From positions 1-21,516 of the IMG/VR virus record IMGVR_UViG_3300031952_000174: a stretch of DNA of 21,516 nt; one strand, 5' to 3'. A program made the position numbers and the translations under genes. The number at the start of each line of letters is the position of its first letter. The first letter of the stretch is position 1. Below the pieces are notes generated by a model, which saw nothing but the letters and a program-made list of their open reading frames with translations, did not search any database and had not been told where the DNA came from. Shown in pieces: positions 13,602 through 21,516 of this stretch. Source of the stretch: a virus.

Positions 13602-16600
13602 TTATAAAACCCCTCTTCTATTATCATTATCATCAACCCAAGGAGGTATAACATAGAATCTATTTTCTGCTTTAATTGTATAACTCCTATCCTCGAATAT
13701 AATAATATATGTCCTAGAACTAGGTGTCTCCAATACTCGGAAATAAATCAAAGCAATTTTCGTGGCTATTTGTGCTTGGGCAGCGTTATTGATTATTAGA
13801 GTATAATAATTAGAAGTTATTATTATATTATCGCTAGTTTGTTTTTGAACAGTGTCTTGAACAACAAGAATAACTCTTGATATTATATCGCTAGTTGTTT
13901 GTAATTGTACAGCATTGTTGACTATTATAGTATAATGTGCGAATAATACCACATTTTCAGCGGTTTGAGGTTGAATAGCGCTATTGGTTATTATGCTATA
14001 GTGGGCAAATAATGTTACCTTGCCCGCCGTCTGTAATTGAATGGTATTATTAATTATTAGAATATAATGTTGAATTAAAGTTATACTATTTGCTGTTTGC
14101 AACTGAATAGCGTTTTGTACTTGCAATATTTGATGCTGTATTAAAATTACACTATCAGAGGTTTGTAATTGAACAGCATTATTAACCGCCAAAACACAAT
14201 GCTGAAGTAATATCACATTGTTGGAAGTTTGTAATTGAGTAGCGTTGTTAACTGTTGTTAAGATAAAGCGATAAACTAAAGTTATATTATCTGCTGTTTG
14301 CAACTGAAGAGCGTTTTGTATTACTATTACATGATGTTGTATTAAAAGTATATTATTTGCTGTTTGTAGTTGTATAACATTTTGAACTGATAATATATGA
14401 TGTTGAGTTAAAATTATACTGTCTGCTGTTTGTAATTGAATTATACTATTAATTACTAAGACATGATGCTGAGTTAAAATTATACTTTCAGAAGTTTGTA
14501 TTTGGATTGTATTTTTAACTGCTAAAATATAATTTTGAGATAATGCTATATTATCAGAGGTTTGTAATTGAACAACATTATTAACCGCCAATATATGATG
14601 TTGGATTAAAACTATATTGGTTGATGTTTGCAGTTGAGTTGCGTTATTAACTGTTAATACATGATGCTGTATTAAAATTACATTATCAGAGGTTTGTAGT
14701 TGGGTTGCGTTATTAATTGTTAATACATGATGTTGAGTTAAAACAATATTGCCCGCTGTTTGTAATTGAGTTGCATTATTAATTGACAACACATGATGCT
14801 GAACTAATACTATATTTTGAGCGGTTTGTAATTGAATAGCATCTTGTATTGATAAAATACCCGCCGTCGCAAGTATTATATTTTGAGCGGCTTGTAATTG
14901 AGTAGAATTTTGAACAGATAATATCTGATGCTGAATTAATACTATATTTTCAGATGTTTGTAATTGAGTAGCACTTTGGACAAATAATATCTGATGTTGT
15001 GTTAATATTACATTTTCAGACGTTTGCGGCTGTATAGAATTATAAACTGTTATAGCATAATGTGCAAATAAAATTGTATTTTCTGCTGTTTGCGCTTGAG
15101 TAGCATTATTAACTAATAATACTTGGTGTTGAGTTAGAATTACGTTTTCCGAAGTCTGTAATTGGGTTGTATTATTAATTGTTAAAATATAATGTTGAAT
15201 TAATGTTACATTTTCAGAAGTTTGTAATTGAGCAATATTATTGATAGCCAATACTTGATGTTGAGTTAATGTTACATTATCGGCAATTTGAACTTGAATA
15301 ACATTATTGATAACCAACACTTGATGTTGAGTTAATGTTACGTTATCAGCAATTTGAACTTGAATAGCGTTATTGACTAAAAGATAACCCGCAAAATGTT
15401 GGGTTAGTTCTATATTATTGCTGGTTTGTAATTGAGTAACATTTTGAACTGATAATATATAATGCTGTGTTAATTCTACATTATTTACAATTTGCGTTTG
15501 GATAGCATTTTGCACTTCCAAACTAAATGCAAGCATGTGCTGCGTTAATATTACATTCTCGGAAGTTTGTGGTTGTGTTGCGTTTTGAACTGTTACAATA
15601 TAGTGTGCAAATAATATTGTATTATCGGAAGTTTGCAATTGAGTTGCGTTTAAAACAACCAAAACATAATGCTGAACTAGATTTATATTGCTTGCAGTTT
15701 GAGACTGAGTAGAGCCATTGATTAACAGGATTTGATGTTGTATCAACCCGATATTATCGGAAGTTTGCAATTGTGAAGCGCCGCCGACCAATAATACTTG
15801 ATGTTGAATCAATACAATATTTTCTGCAACTTGCAAATGGATAGCACTATTTGTTGATATGTTATAATGTTGTGTCAATCCAACGTTATCGGCGCTTTGT
15901 AGATGTGTAGCATTACTAGTCGTCAATATCTGATGTTGAGTTAATACAATATGCTGTGCTGTTTGTGTTTGAGCAGCATTTTGTACAACCAATAAACCAA
16001 ACATATGAGCAATCAGGGTTATATTATCTGCTGTTTGTAATTGAGTAGCATTACTGATTGCTAGTATATGGTGCTGTGTTAATGCAACATTTTCGACAAC
16101 TTGATATTGTGTAACATTGTTAATAACCAATATCTGATGCTGAATTAATGTTATATTTTCAGATGTTTGACTCTGAATAGCATTATTAATTGTTAATATA
16201 TAATGAGCAAATAATGTTATATTCTCACTGGTCTGCGACTGTGTTGCATTTTGAATAACTAATACTTGGTGCTGAGTTAATGTAACACCATTTGCAGTTT
16301 GTAGTTGGATTGTATTCTGAATACCCAATACTTGATGCTGTATTAATATTATACTATCCGAAGTCTGCCCCTGTGTAGTATTGTTGGTTATTAATATTTG
16401 ATGCTGAATTAGTGCAATAGTATCAGAGGTTTGCGATTGGATAGTGCCTTGGACAACCAATACCTGATGTTGAGTAAGCAAAATATTGTCTGAGGTTTGT
16501 AATTGGGTTGTATTCTGTACTGCCAAACTGTAATGTGCAAATAATGTTATATTGTCTGATGCTTGAGCTTGAGTAACATTGTTTACTACTATAACATAGT

Positions 16601-19600
16601 GAGCCAGTAATCCTACAGCATCAGAAGTTTGCGCTTGCGTTGCACTACCGATTATCAAAATATGATGTTGTGTTAATGCTATATTTTGAGAACTTTGTAG
16701 TTGAGTAGAATTATCAACTAATATATTATAATACCCTTGATAATTTAGTATTATATTATTTGCGGTTTGAATTTGGGTAGAATTATTAACTATTATTTGA
16801 TGTACAACTAATAAAACCTTATCCGCTGTTTGTGATTGTGTAGTATTATTAATCGATAAAACGTAATGTTGGGTTAAAGCAACATTGTCGGAAGTCTGTG
16901 TTTGTGTAGCATTGTTAATTATTATCTGGTGTACAACTAATAAAACTTTATCGGAAGTCTGAACTTGGGCGGCATTGTTAATCCCCAATACTTGATGTTG
17001 AGTTAGAACTACAATACCTGATGTTTGTAATTGTATTGCACTTTGAATTGTAAGTAGATAATCTTGAGTTAAAAGAATATTGTCAGATGTTTGTAATTGT
17101 GTAGAAGAAGCAATAACCAAAATTTGATGTTGAGTTAGAACTACAACACCGGAAGTCTGTAATTGTATTGCACCTTGAATTGCTAATAAATAATTTTGAG
17201 TTAAAACTACAACACTAGAAGTTTGTAATTGAATTGCATTAGCAACTACTAATACTTGATGTTGAGTTAAAACTACATTTCCCGAAGTTTGTAATTGTGT
17301 AGCATTATTGACCAATAAACCATAATGCTGAATCAGAACTATGTTATCGGAAGTTTGTAACTGAATAGCATTATTAATACTCAATACTTGATGTTGAAGC
17401 GGGATTATGCTATCCGATGTTTGATTTTGAATAGCGCTGTTTACTACAATAGCATAGTGAGCAAATAATATTGTGGTATCAGAGGTTTGAAGCTGAATAG
17501 CATTATTGATTCCCAATACTTGATGCTGAGTTAAGGTTATATTGTCTGATGTTTGCGCCTGTGTTGCGTTATTTACTACTATGTTATAATGAGCAAACAA
17601 TATTATGTTTTCGGCGGTTTGCGCTTGAATGGAACTATTAACCGACAATACTTGATTCTGAGTTAATGCTATGTTCTCGGATGTTTGATTCTGAACAGCA
17701 TTATTTATTACTATACTATAATGTGCAAAAAGTGCAACGTTATCAGAAATTTGTAATTGGGGTGTATTTTGAACAATCAATATCTGGTATTGAGTTAAAA
17801 TTACATTGCCTGATATCTGCAATTGAGTAGCATTATTAACCCCTAATACTTGGTGCTGAGTTAATGCTATTGTCTCGGCAGTTTGTGTTTGTGAAGCACT
17901 ATTGACTAGTAATACTTGATGTTGAGTTAAAGCTACTTTATCTGATGTTTGAGCTTGGGCTGTGTTATTTACCCCCAACACTTGATGTTGAGTTAATACT
18001 ATGCTCTCAGATATTTGACTCTGAACAGCATTATTTATTACTATACTATAATGTGCAAAAAGCGCAATATTATCGGAAGTCTGTAATTGTATTGTACTTT
18101 GAACAATTAATATTTGATGTTGAGTTAATGTTACATTACCCGATGTTTGTGATTGAGTGGTATTATTAATCACTAACGCTTGATGCTGAGTTAGTGCAAC
18201 TATTTCGGTAGTTTGTGCTTGTGTGGTGTTATTAACCACTAATACTTGATGTTGAGTTAAAGCTACTTTATCCGATGTTTGAACCTGCGCCGTGTTATTT
18301 ACCGCTAACACTTGATGTTGAGTTAAAATCACATTTTCAGAAGTATGCACTTGAGTGGCATTGTTAATTGTTATCGAATAATGGGCGCTTAAGATTACGT
18401 TCTCTGATGTTTGTGCTATAGTACAATTATTAACTACCAGTGTGTAATGAGCGGTTAATACAACATCACCCGCCGTATGAATTTGAGTAGCATTATTAAC
18501 CAATATGATATAATGCGCACTCAAGATTATGGCTCCCGATGTTTGTGTGTGTACTGTATTTTGGACGGATAATAGATAATTTTGAGTTAATACAATATTA
18601 TTTGAAGTGTGTACATGAATAGAATTATTGAGAATTAACGATGCTTCGATTGAATGGTATATAAGATTTAGATGGGGAGAAATTTCATATGGGAAATAAT
18701 CTAAAGGCATACCAAACATGCCAAAATATTCATTTCTCAATATATAATCAACTATACCAGTAATAATTTCTAATGTTATCTGCCCTTGTGTTGTATTATT
18801 AACTATTAATACCCAAACCCGAACTATAATTATTTTATCAGAAGTTTGTACCTGAGTGGCATTGTTAATCATCAATGCATGATGTTGGGTTAAAACTATA
18901 TTATCGGGAGTTTGTAATTGAATAGATGCATTGATAGCCAATATTTGATGTTGGGTTAAAGTTACAGTTCCCGAGGTTTGTAATTGAGTAGTGCTATTAA
19001 CCTTCAATATCTGATGTTGAGTTAAAGCTATAATTTCCGAAATCTGTGCCTGAATAGCATTGTTAAGTACTAGAGGAGTATAGTGTTGAGCCAGAGCTAC
19101 AGTATCTGAAACTTGCAACTGAGTTGCAGTATTAACAACTAGAACTTGATGCTGCGTTAAAGTTACAATTTCAGATGTTTGTAAGTGGATTGCGGCATTG
19201 GCTGCTATAGCTCCGCTTGGAATTATTATTACACTCCCGGCGGTCTGTAACTGAGTGGCACTATTAATTACTAAGATATTATGTTGAATTAAAGCGACAT
19301 TGTTGGCGGTCTGTAATTGAGTAGAAATATTAACAAACAAAATTTGGTGTTGGGTTAAAACAACAATTTCAGAAGTCTGTGATTGAGTGGCATTATTAAC
19401 TGTAATTGAATAGTAAGCGAATAGTGCAACATTCCCGCTTGTTTGTAACTGAGTAGCAATAGCAATTGCTAAAAGCTGATGTTGAGTTAGTAATATATTA
19501 TCTGCTGTTTGAGCTTGTGTCGCATTGCTTATGGTTAATATTTGATGTTGGGTTAAGGCTACAGCGCCAGAAATTTGTAACTGAGTAGCATTGTCGGCTA

Positions 19601-21516
19601 TAATTGAATAGTGAGCAAATAATGCAATATTGTTGCTTGTTTGTAACTGAGTAGAAGTACCAACTGCCAAAAGCTGATGTTGAGTTAATAATACATTATC
19701 CGATGTTTGAGCTTGTGTTACATTATTTACAATTAATATTTGATGCTGAGTTAACGCGAGAGTGCCGGAAGTCTGTAATTGAATAGATGTATTGATAACC
19801 AACACCTGATGTTGAGTTAATATCACATTTCCAGAAGTCTGCAATTGAGTAGTGTTATTAATTGCTAATATCTGATGTTGAGTTAAAGCTATAGTTTCCG
19901 AAGCCTGTGCCTGAATAGCATTATTGAGTATTAGAGGGGTATAGTGCTGAGCCAGAGTTACAATATCTGAAACCTGCAACTGCGTTGCAGTATTAGCGAT
20001 TAAAGCTTGATGTTGCGTTAAAGCTACAGTTACAGATGTTTGTAAGTGTATTGCTGTGTTGGTTGCTATAGCCCCGCTTGGAATTATTGCCGCGCTGTCG
20101 GCGGTTTGTAACTGACTGGCGCTATTAATTACTAAAATATTATGCTGTGTTAAAGCAATATTATTAACGGTCTGTAATTGAGTAGAAGTATTAACAAACA
20201 AAATTTGATGCTGAGTTAAAGTTACAGTTCCCGAAGTTTGTAATTGTGTAGTGGCGACAATTGCCAAAACCTGATGCTGAGTTGGAGATATATTATCTGA
20301 AGATTGTGATTGTGTTGTTCCTTGAACTATAAGCAAATAATCTTGGGCTATTGCTATTTTATCAGAAGTCTGTAACTGAGTAACCCCATTGACAAACAAT
20401 ATCTGATGTTGTATTAAGTCTACACTTCCAGATGTTTGTAACTGAGTGGCATTATTGACTATAATTGAATAATGAGCAAACAATGTAACCCTATCGCTTG
20501 TTTGCAACTGACTAGCCCCATTAACCACTAATATCTGATGCTGTGTTAGGGCGACAATACCAGAAGCCTGTAATTGTGTTGCTCCTTGAACTGTAAGGGA
20601 ATAATCTTGGATTAATGTTATTTTATCAGAAGCCTGTAATTGAGTAGCATTGCCAATCACCAATACTTGATGCTGAATTAAACTTACAACATCCGATGTT
20701 TGTAGTTGGGTCGCATTTTTTACTATTATTTGATGTACAATTAATAAAACATTGTTTGATGTTTGTAACTGAGTAGAATCTTGAACCGTAAGTAAATAAT
20801 CTTGGATTAAGGCTATGGCGTCCGAAGTTTGTAGTTGAGTCGCATTCTTTACTATTATTTGGTGTACAACTAATATAATATTATTTGATGTTTGTGCCTG
20901 AGTAGCGCCCTGAACCGTAAGTAAATAATCTTGGGTTAAGGCTACAACATCCGAAGTTTGTAATTGTGCAGCACTACCAATCATTAATATTTGATGTTGG
21001 GTTAATGCCACAACTCCGGAAATCTGTGATTGAGCGGAATTATTGACCGTTAATGTAACTGTTCCTGAATAATATGTTAGTGTCGGTTTCTCAGAAGCCT
21101 GTAGTTGAGTAGTGCTATTGACTACAATTGAATAATGAGCAGACAACGCAACATTTTCACTTATTTGTAATTGAGTAGCAATAGCAACTGCCAAAATTTG
21201 ATGTTGAGTTAAAGCAACAATTCCGGATGTTTGTAAATGAGTAACACTTTGAACTGTAAGTAAATAATCTTGAGTTAAAGCGACATTATCAGAAGTTTGT
21301 AGTTGAGTCGCATTCTTTACTATTATTTGGTGTACAACTAATAAAACATTATTTGATGTTTGTAACTGAGTAGCGCTTTGAACTGTAAGGGAATAATCTT
21401 GAGTTAGTGCTACAGCGCCCGAAGTTTGCGCTTGAGTTGCATTCTTTACTATTATTTGGTGTACAACTAATAAAACATTATTTGAAGTTTGTGATTGTGT
21501 AGCACCGCTAACTACT
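13602..21516 (-). CDS. Giant 22-residue-repeat protein (fibre/adhesin-like), N-terminus beyond window
   Basis: An uninterrupted frame of about 2,637 codons, open to the right edge, so the true start is outside. A TTG at 21194 could be taken as a start, but the repeat continues in frame upstream of it. About 115 units of 22 residues are visible. The first strand is [NS]-x-T-Q-x-Q-T-S. The second half comes in recurring types: T-Q-H-Q-x-L-x-V-N, T-Q-D-Y-x-L-T-V-Q, F-A-H-Y-x-I-x-V-N, and a 21-residue V-V-H-Q-I-I-V-K-N form. One non-repeat island of about 40 residues interrupts the array (18640-18763). The last about 50 residues are unique, with E-D-R-S-Y-T-I and A-E-N-R-F-Y-V-I motifs and an acidic/basic end. 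Composition is dominated by Q, T, N, S, V, I, L and A. It fits a very long extracellular fibre or solenoid; attachment to host or surface display is inferred. Confidence 0.85.
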   Translation of the reverse strand, partial: VVSGATQSQTSNNVLLVVHQIIVKNATQAQTSGAVALTQDYSLTVQSATQLQTSNNVLLVVHQIIVKNATQLQTSDNVALTQDYLLTVQSVTHLQTSGIVALTQHQILAVAIATQLQISENVALSAHYSIVVNSTTQLQASEKPTLTYYSGTVTLTVNNSAQSQISGVVALTQHQILMIGSAAQLQTSDVVALTQDYLLTVQGATQAQTSNNIILVVHQIIVKNATQLQTSDAIALIQDYLLTVQDSTQLQTSNNVLLIVHQIIVKNATQLQTSDVVSLIQHQVLVIGNATQLQASDKITLIQDYSLTVQGATQLQASGIVALTQHQILVVNGASQLQTSDRVTLFAHYSIIVNNATQLQTSGSVDLIQHQILFVNGVTQLQTSDKIAIAQDYLLIVQGTTQSQSSDNISPTQHQVLAIVATTQLQTSGTVTLTQHQILFVNTSTQLQTVNNIALTQHNILVINSASQLQTADSAAIIPSGAIATNTAIHLQTSVTVALTQHQALIANTATQLQVSDIVTLAQHYTPLILNNAIQAQASETIALTQHQILAINNTTQLQTSGNVILTQHQVLVINTSIQLQTSGTLALTQHQILIVNNVTQAQTSDNVLLTQHQLLAVGTSTQLQTSNNIALFAHYSIIADNATQLQISGAVALTQHQILTISNATQAQTADNILLTQHQLLAIAIATQLQTSGNVALFAYYSITVNNATQSQTSEIVVLTQHQILFVNISTQLQTANNVALIQHNILVINSATQLQTAGSVIIIPSGAIAANAAIHLQTSEIVTLTQHQVLVVNTATQLQVSDTVALAQHYTPLVLNNAIQAQISEIIALTQHQILKVNSTTQLQTSGTVTLTQHQILAINASIQLQTPDNIVLTQHHALMINNATQVQTSDKIIIVRVWVLIVNNTTQGQITLEIITGIVDYILRNEYFGMFGMPLDYFPYEISPHLNLIYHSIEASLILNNSIHVHTSNNIVLTQNYLLSVQNTVHTQTSGAIILSAHYIILVNNATQIHTAGDVVLTAHYTLVVNNCTIAQTSENVILSAHYSITINNATQVHTSENVILTQHQVLAVNNTAQVQTSDKVALTQHQVLVVNNTTQAQTTEIVALTQHQALVINNTTQSQTSGNVTLTQHQILIVQSTIQLQTSDNIALFAHYSIVINNAVQSQISESIVLTQHQVLGVNNTAQAQTSDKVALTQHQVLLVNSASQTQTAETIALTQHQVLGVNNATQLQISGNVILTQYQILIVQNTPQLQISDNVALFAHYSIVINNAVQNQTSENIALTQNQVLSVNSSIQAQTAENIILFAHYNIVVNNATQAQTSDNITLTQHQVLGINNAIQLQTSDTTILFAHYAIVVNSAIQNQTSDSIIPLQHQVLSINNAIQLQTSDNIVLIQHYGLLVNNATQLQTSGNVVLTQHQVLVVANAIQLQTSSVVVLTQNYLLAIQGAIQLQTSGVVVLTQHQILVIASSTQLQTSDNILLTQDYLLTIQSAIQLQTSGIVVLTQHQVLGINNAAQVQTSDKVLLVVHQIIINNATQTQTSDNVALTQHYVLSINNTTQSQTADKVLLVVHQIIVNNSTQIQTANNIILNYQGYYNILVDNSTQLQSSQNIALTQHHILIIGSATQAQTSDAVGLLAHYVIVVNNVTQAQASDNITLFAHYSLAVQNTTQLQTSDNILLTQHQVLVVQGTIQSQTSDTIALIQHQILITNNTTQGQTSDSIILIQHQVLGIQNTIQLQTANGVTLTQHQVLVIQNATQSQTSENITLFAHYILTINNAIQSQTSENITLIQHQILVINNVTQYQVVENVALTQHHILAISNATQLQTADNITLIAHMFGLLVVQNAAQTQTAQHIVLTQHQILTTSNATHLQSADNVGLTQHYNISTNSAIHLQVAENIVLIQHQVLLVGGASQLQTSDNIGLIQHQILLINGSTQSQTASNINLVQHYVLVVLNATQLQTSDNTILFAHYIVTVQNATQPQTSENVILTQHMLAFSLEVQNAIQTQIVNNVELTQHYILSVQNVTQLQTSNNIELTQHFAGYLLVNNAIQVQIADNVTLTQHQVLVINNVIQVQIADNVTLTQHQVLAINNIAQLQTSENVTLIQHYILTINNTTQLQTSENVILTQHQVLLVNNATQAQTAENTILFAHYAITVYNSIQPQTSENVILTQHQILFVQSATQLQTSENIVLIQHQILSVQNSTQLQAAQNIILATAGILSIQDAIQLQTAQNIVLVQHHVLSINNATQLQTAGNIVLTQHHVLTINNATQLQTSDNVILIQHHVLTVNNATQLQTSTNIVLIQHHILAVNNVVQLQTSDNIALSQNYILAVKNTIQIQTSESIILTQHHVLVINSIIQLQTADSIILTQHHILSVQNVIQLQTANNILLIQHHVIVIQNALQLQTADNITLVYRFILTTVNNATQLQTSNNVILLQHCVLAVNNAVQLQTSDSVILIQHQILQVQNAIQLQTANSITLIQHYILIINNTIQLQTAGKVTLFAHYSIITNSAIQPQTAENVVLFAHYTIIVNNAVQLQTTSDIISRVILVVQDTVQKQTSDNIIITSNYYTLIINNAAQAQIATKIALIYFRVLETPSSRTYIIIFEDRSYTIKAENRFYVIPPWVDDNDNRRGVL
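18640..18763 (-). other. Non-repetitive island inside the giant repeat array
   Basis: The stretch encodes about 40 residues (G-I-V-D-Y-I-L-R-N, E-Y-F-G-M-F-G-M-P-L-D-Y-F-P-Y, then I-Y-H-S-I-E-A) that bear no resemblance to the 22-residue unit and are rich in Tyr, Phe and Met. The array resumes in frame on both sides. The insertion point matches the turn position where other units carry short extra residues. Confidence 0.8.
18970..20211 (-). repeat. Higher-order duplication, 861-bp offset
   Basis: Segments of about 380 bases at 18970-19350 and 19831-20211 are closely related at a constant offset of 861 bases (287 codons, about 13 units). Both contain the same two atypical units in the same order, one with I-P-S-G-A-I-A and one with A-Q-H-Y-T-P-L. 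This shows block duplication beyond single-unit slippage. Confidence 0.75.
21311..21516 (-). repeat. 129-bp two-unit repeat at the right edge
   Basis: A 21-codon V-V-H-Q-I-I-V-K-N unit and a 22-codon T-Q-D-Y unit alternate as a 43-codon dimer. The word beginning CATTCTTTACTATTATTTGG recurs at 21311 and 21440, and similar copies lie near 20715 and 20845. The array clearly continues past the window edge. Confidence 0.8.

Larger units (their letters stand above)
13755..21516 (-). repeat. Giant tandem 66-bp repeat array within the large ORF
   Basis: A continuous in-frame 66-base periodicity over about 7.8 kb. Units are diverged overall, but some neighbours are close copies (for example within 15240-15375). 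Length changes are always whole codons. Higher-order copies occur: an 861-base offset between about 18970-19350 and 19831-20211, and a 129-base dimer at the right edge. Confidence 0.92.

Noticed and set aside
21192-21194. TTG at 21194 as the start of the giant protein
   Set aside because: The same frame carries at least five further in-frame repeat units up to the window edge, so the start lies outside.
13755-21516. Regular 66-bp repeats that could suggest a CRISPR array or satellite DNA
   Set aside because: There are no unique spacers; the whole 66-base unit is degenerate, in frame, without stops, and length changes are whole codons. It is a coding repeat.

Overview
The window looks like part of the genome of an AT-rich tailed double-stranded DNA bacteriophage (Caudoviricetes), either a virion-derived contig or a prophage. 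The basis is a packaging and head cassette with recognisable genes: both exons of a large terminase, a portal protein, and a prohead-protease-like protein. Every gene I can support lies on the minus strand, so the biological order runs from right to left. Most genes have a strong AGGAGG-type ribosome binding site and they are packed with gaps of a few bases, 1-base overlaps, or tiny ORFs in the gaps. I see no tRNA, rRNA, integrase, CRISPR array or host housekeeping gene. The host cannot be named from this sequence; the Shine-Dalgarno use only says it is bacterial.

Right half (about 9.4-21.5 kb): virion surface or tail-fibre region. A giant ORF, cut by the right window edge and with about 2,637 codons visible, consists almost entirely of a degenerate 22-residue repeat (core Q-x-Q-T-S-x-N-V-x-L-T-Q-H-Q-x-L-x-V-N-N). 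It is followed by a 659-residue beta-rich structural protein, then a 723-residue protein built from about 26 copies of the same 22-residue repeat. Both repeat proteins end in a short E-[ND]-R motif region, which in the 723-residue protein is a 46-residue tandem duplication. A 93-residue protein of a small phage structural family overlaps the 723-residue gene by one base.

Middle (about 7.0-9.0 kb): a possible 18-codon ORF with an AUA start, an exported or membrane-anchored nucleoside-phosphorylase/MTA-SAH-nucleosidase family protein, a promoter-like sequence overlapping a 28-bp inverted repeat, and a 319-residue zinc-ribbon protein in the position of a small terminase subunit.

Left half (1-7.0 kb): the terminase large subunit is split by a 977-nt group I intron whose helices P1 to P9.1 can be drawn from the sequence. 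A LAGLIDADG homing endonuclease gene sits in a loop between P7 and P3. Splicing restores a 609-residue terminase with the junction just before Walker B. Then come a 22-codon mini-ORF abutting the portal start, the portal gene, a small PD-(D/E)XK/Vsr-like endonuclease overlapping the portal end, a ferritin with an intact diiron site, a 64-residue protein, and a prohead-protease/scaffold-like protein cut by the left edge.

The most unusual items are the pair of 22-residue-repeat proteins, the ferritin inside the head cassette, the exported nucleosidase, and the fully foldable terL intron.
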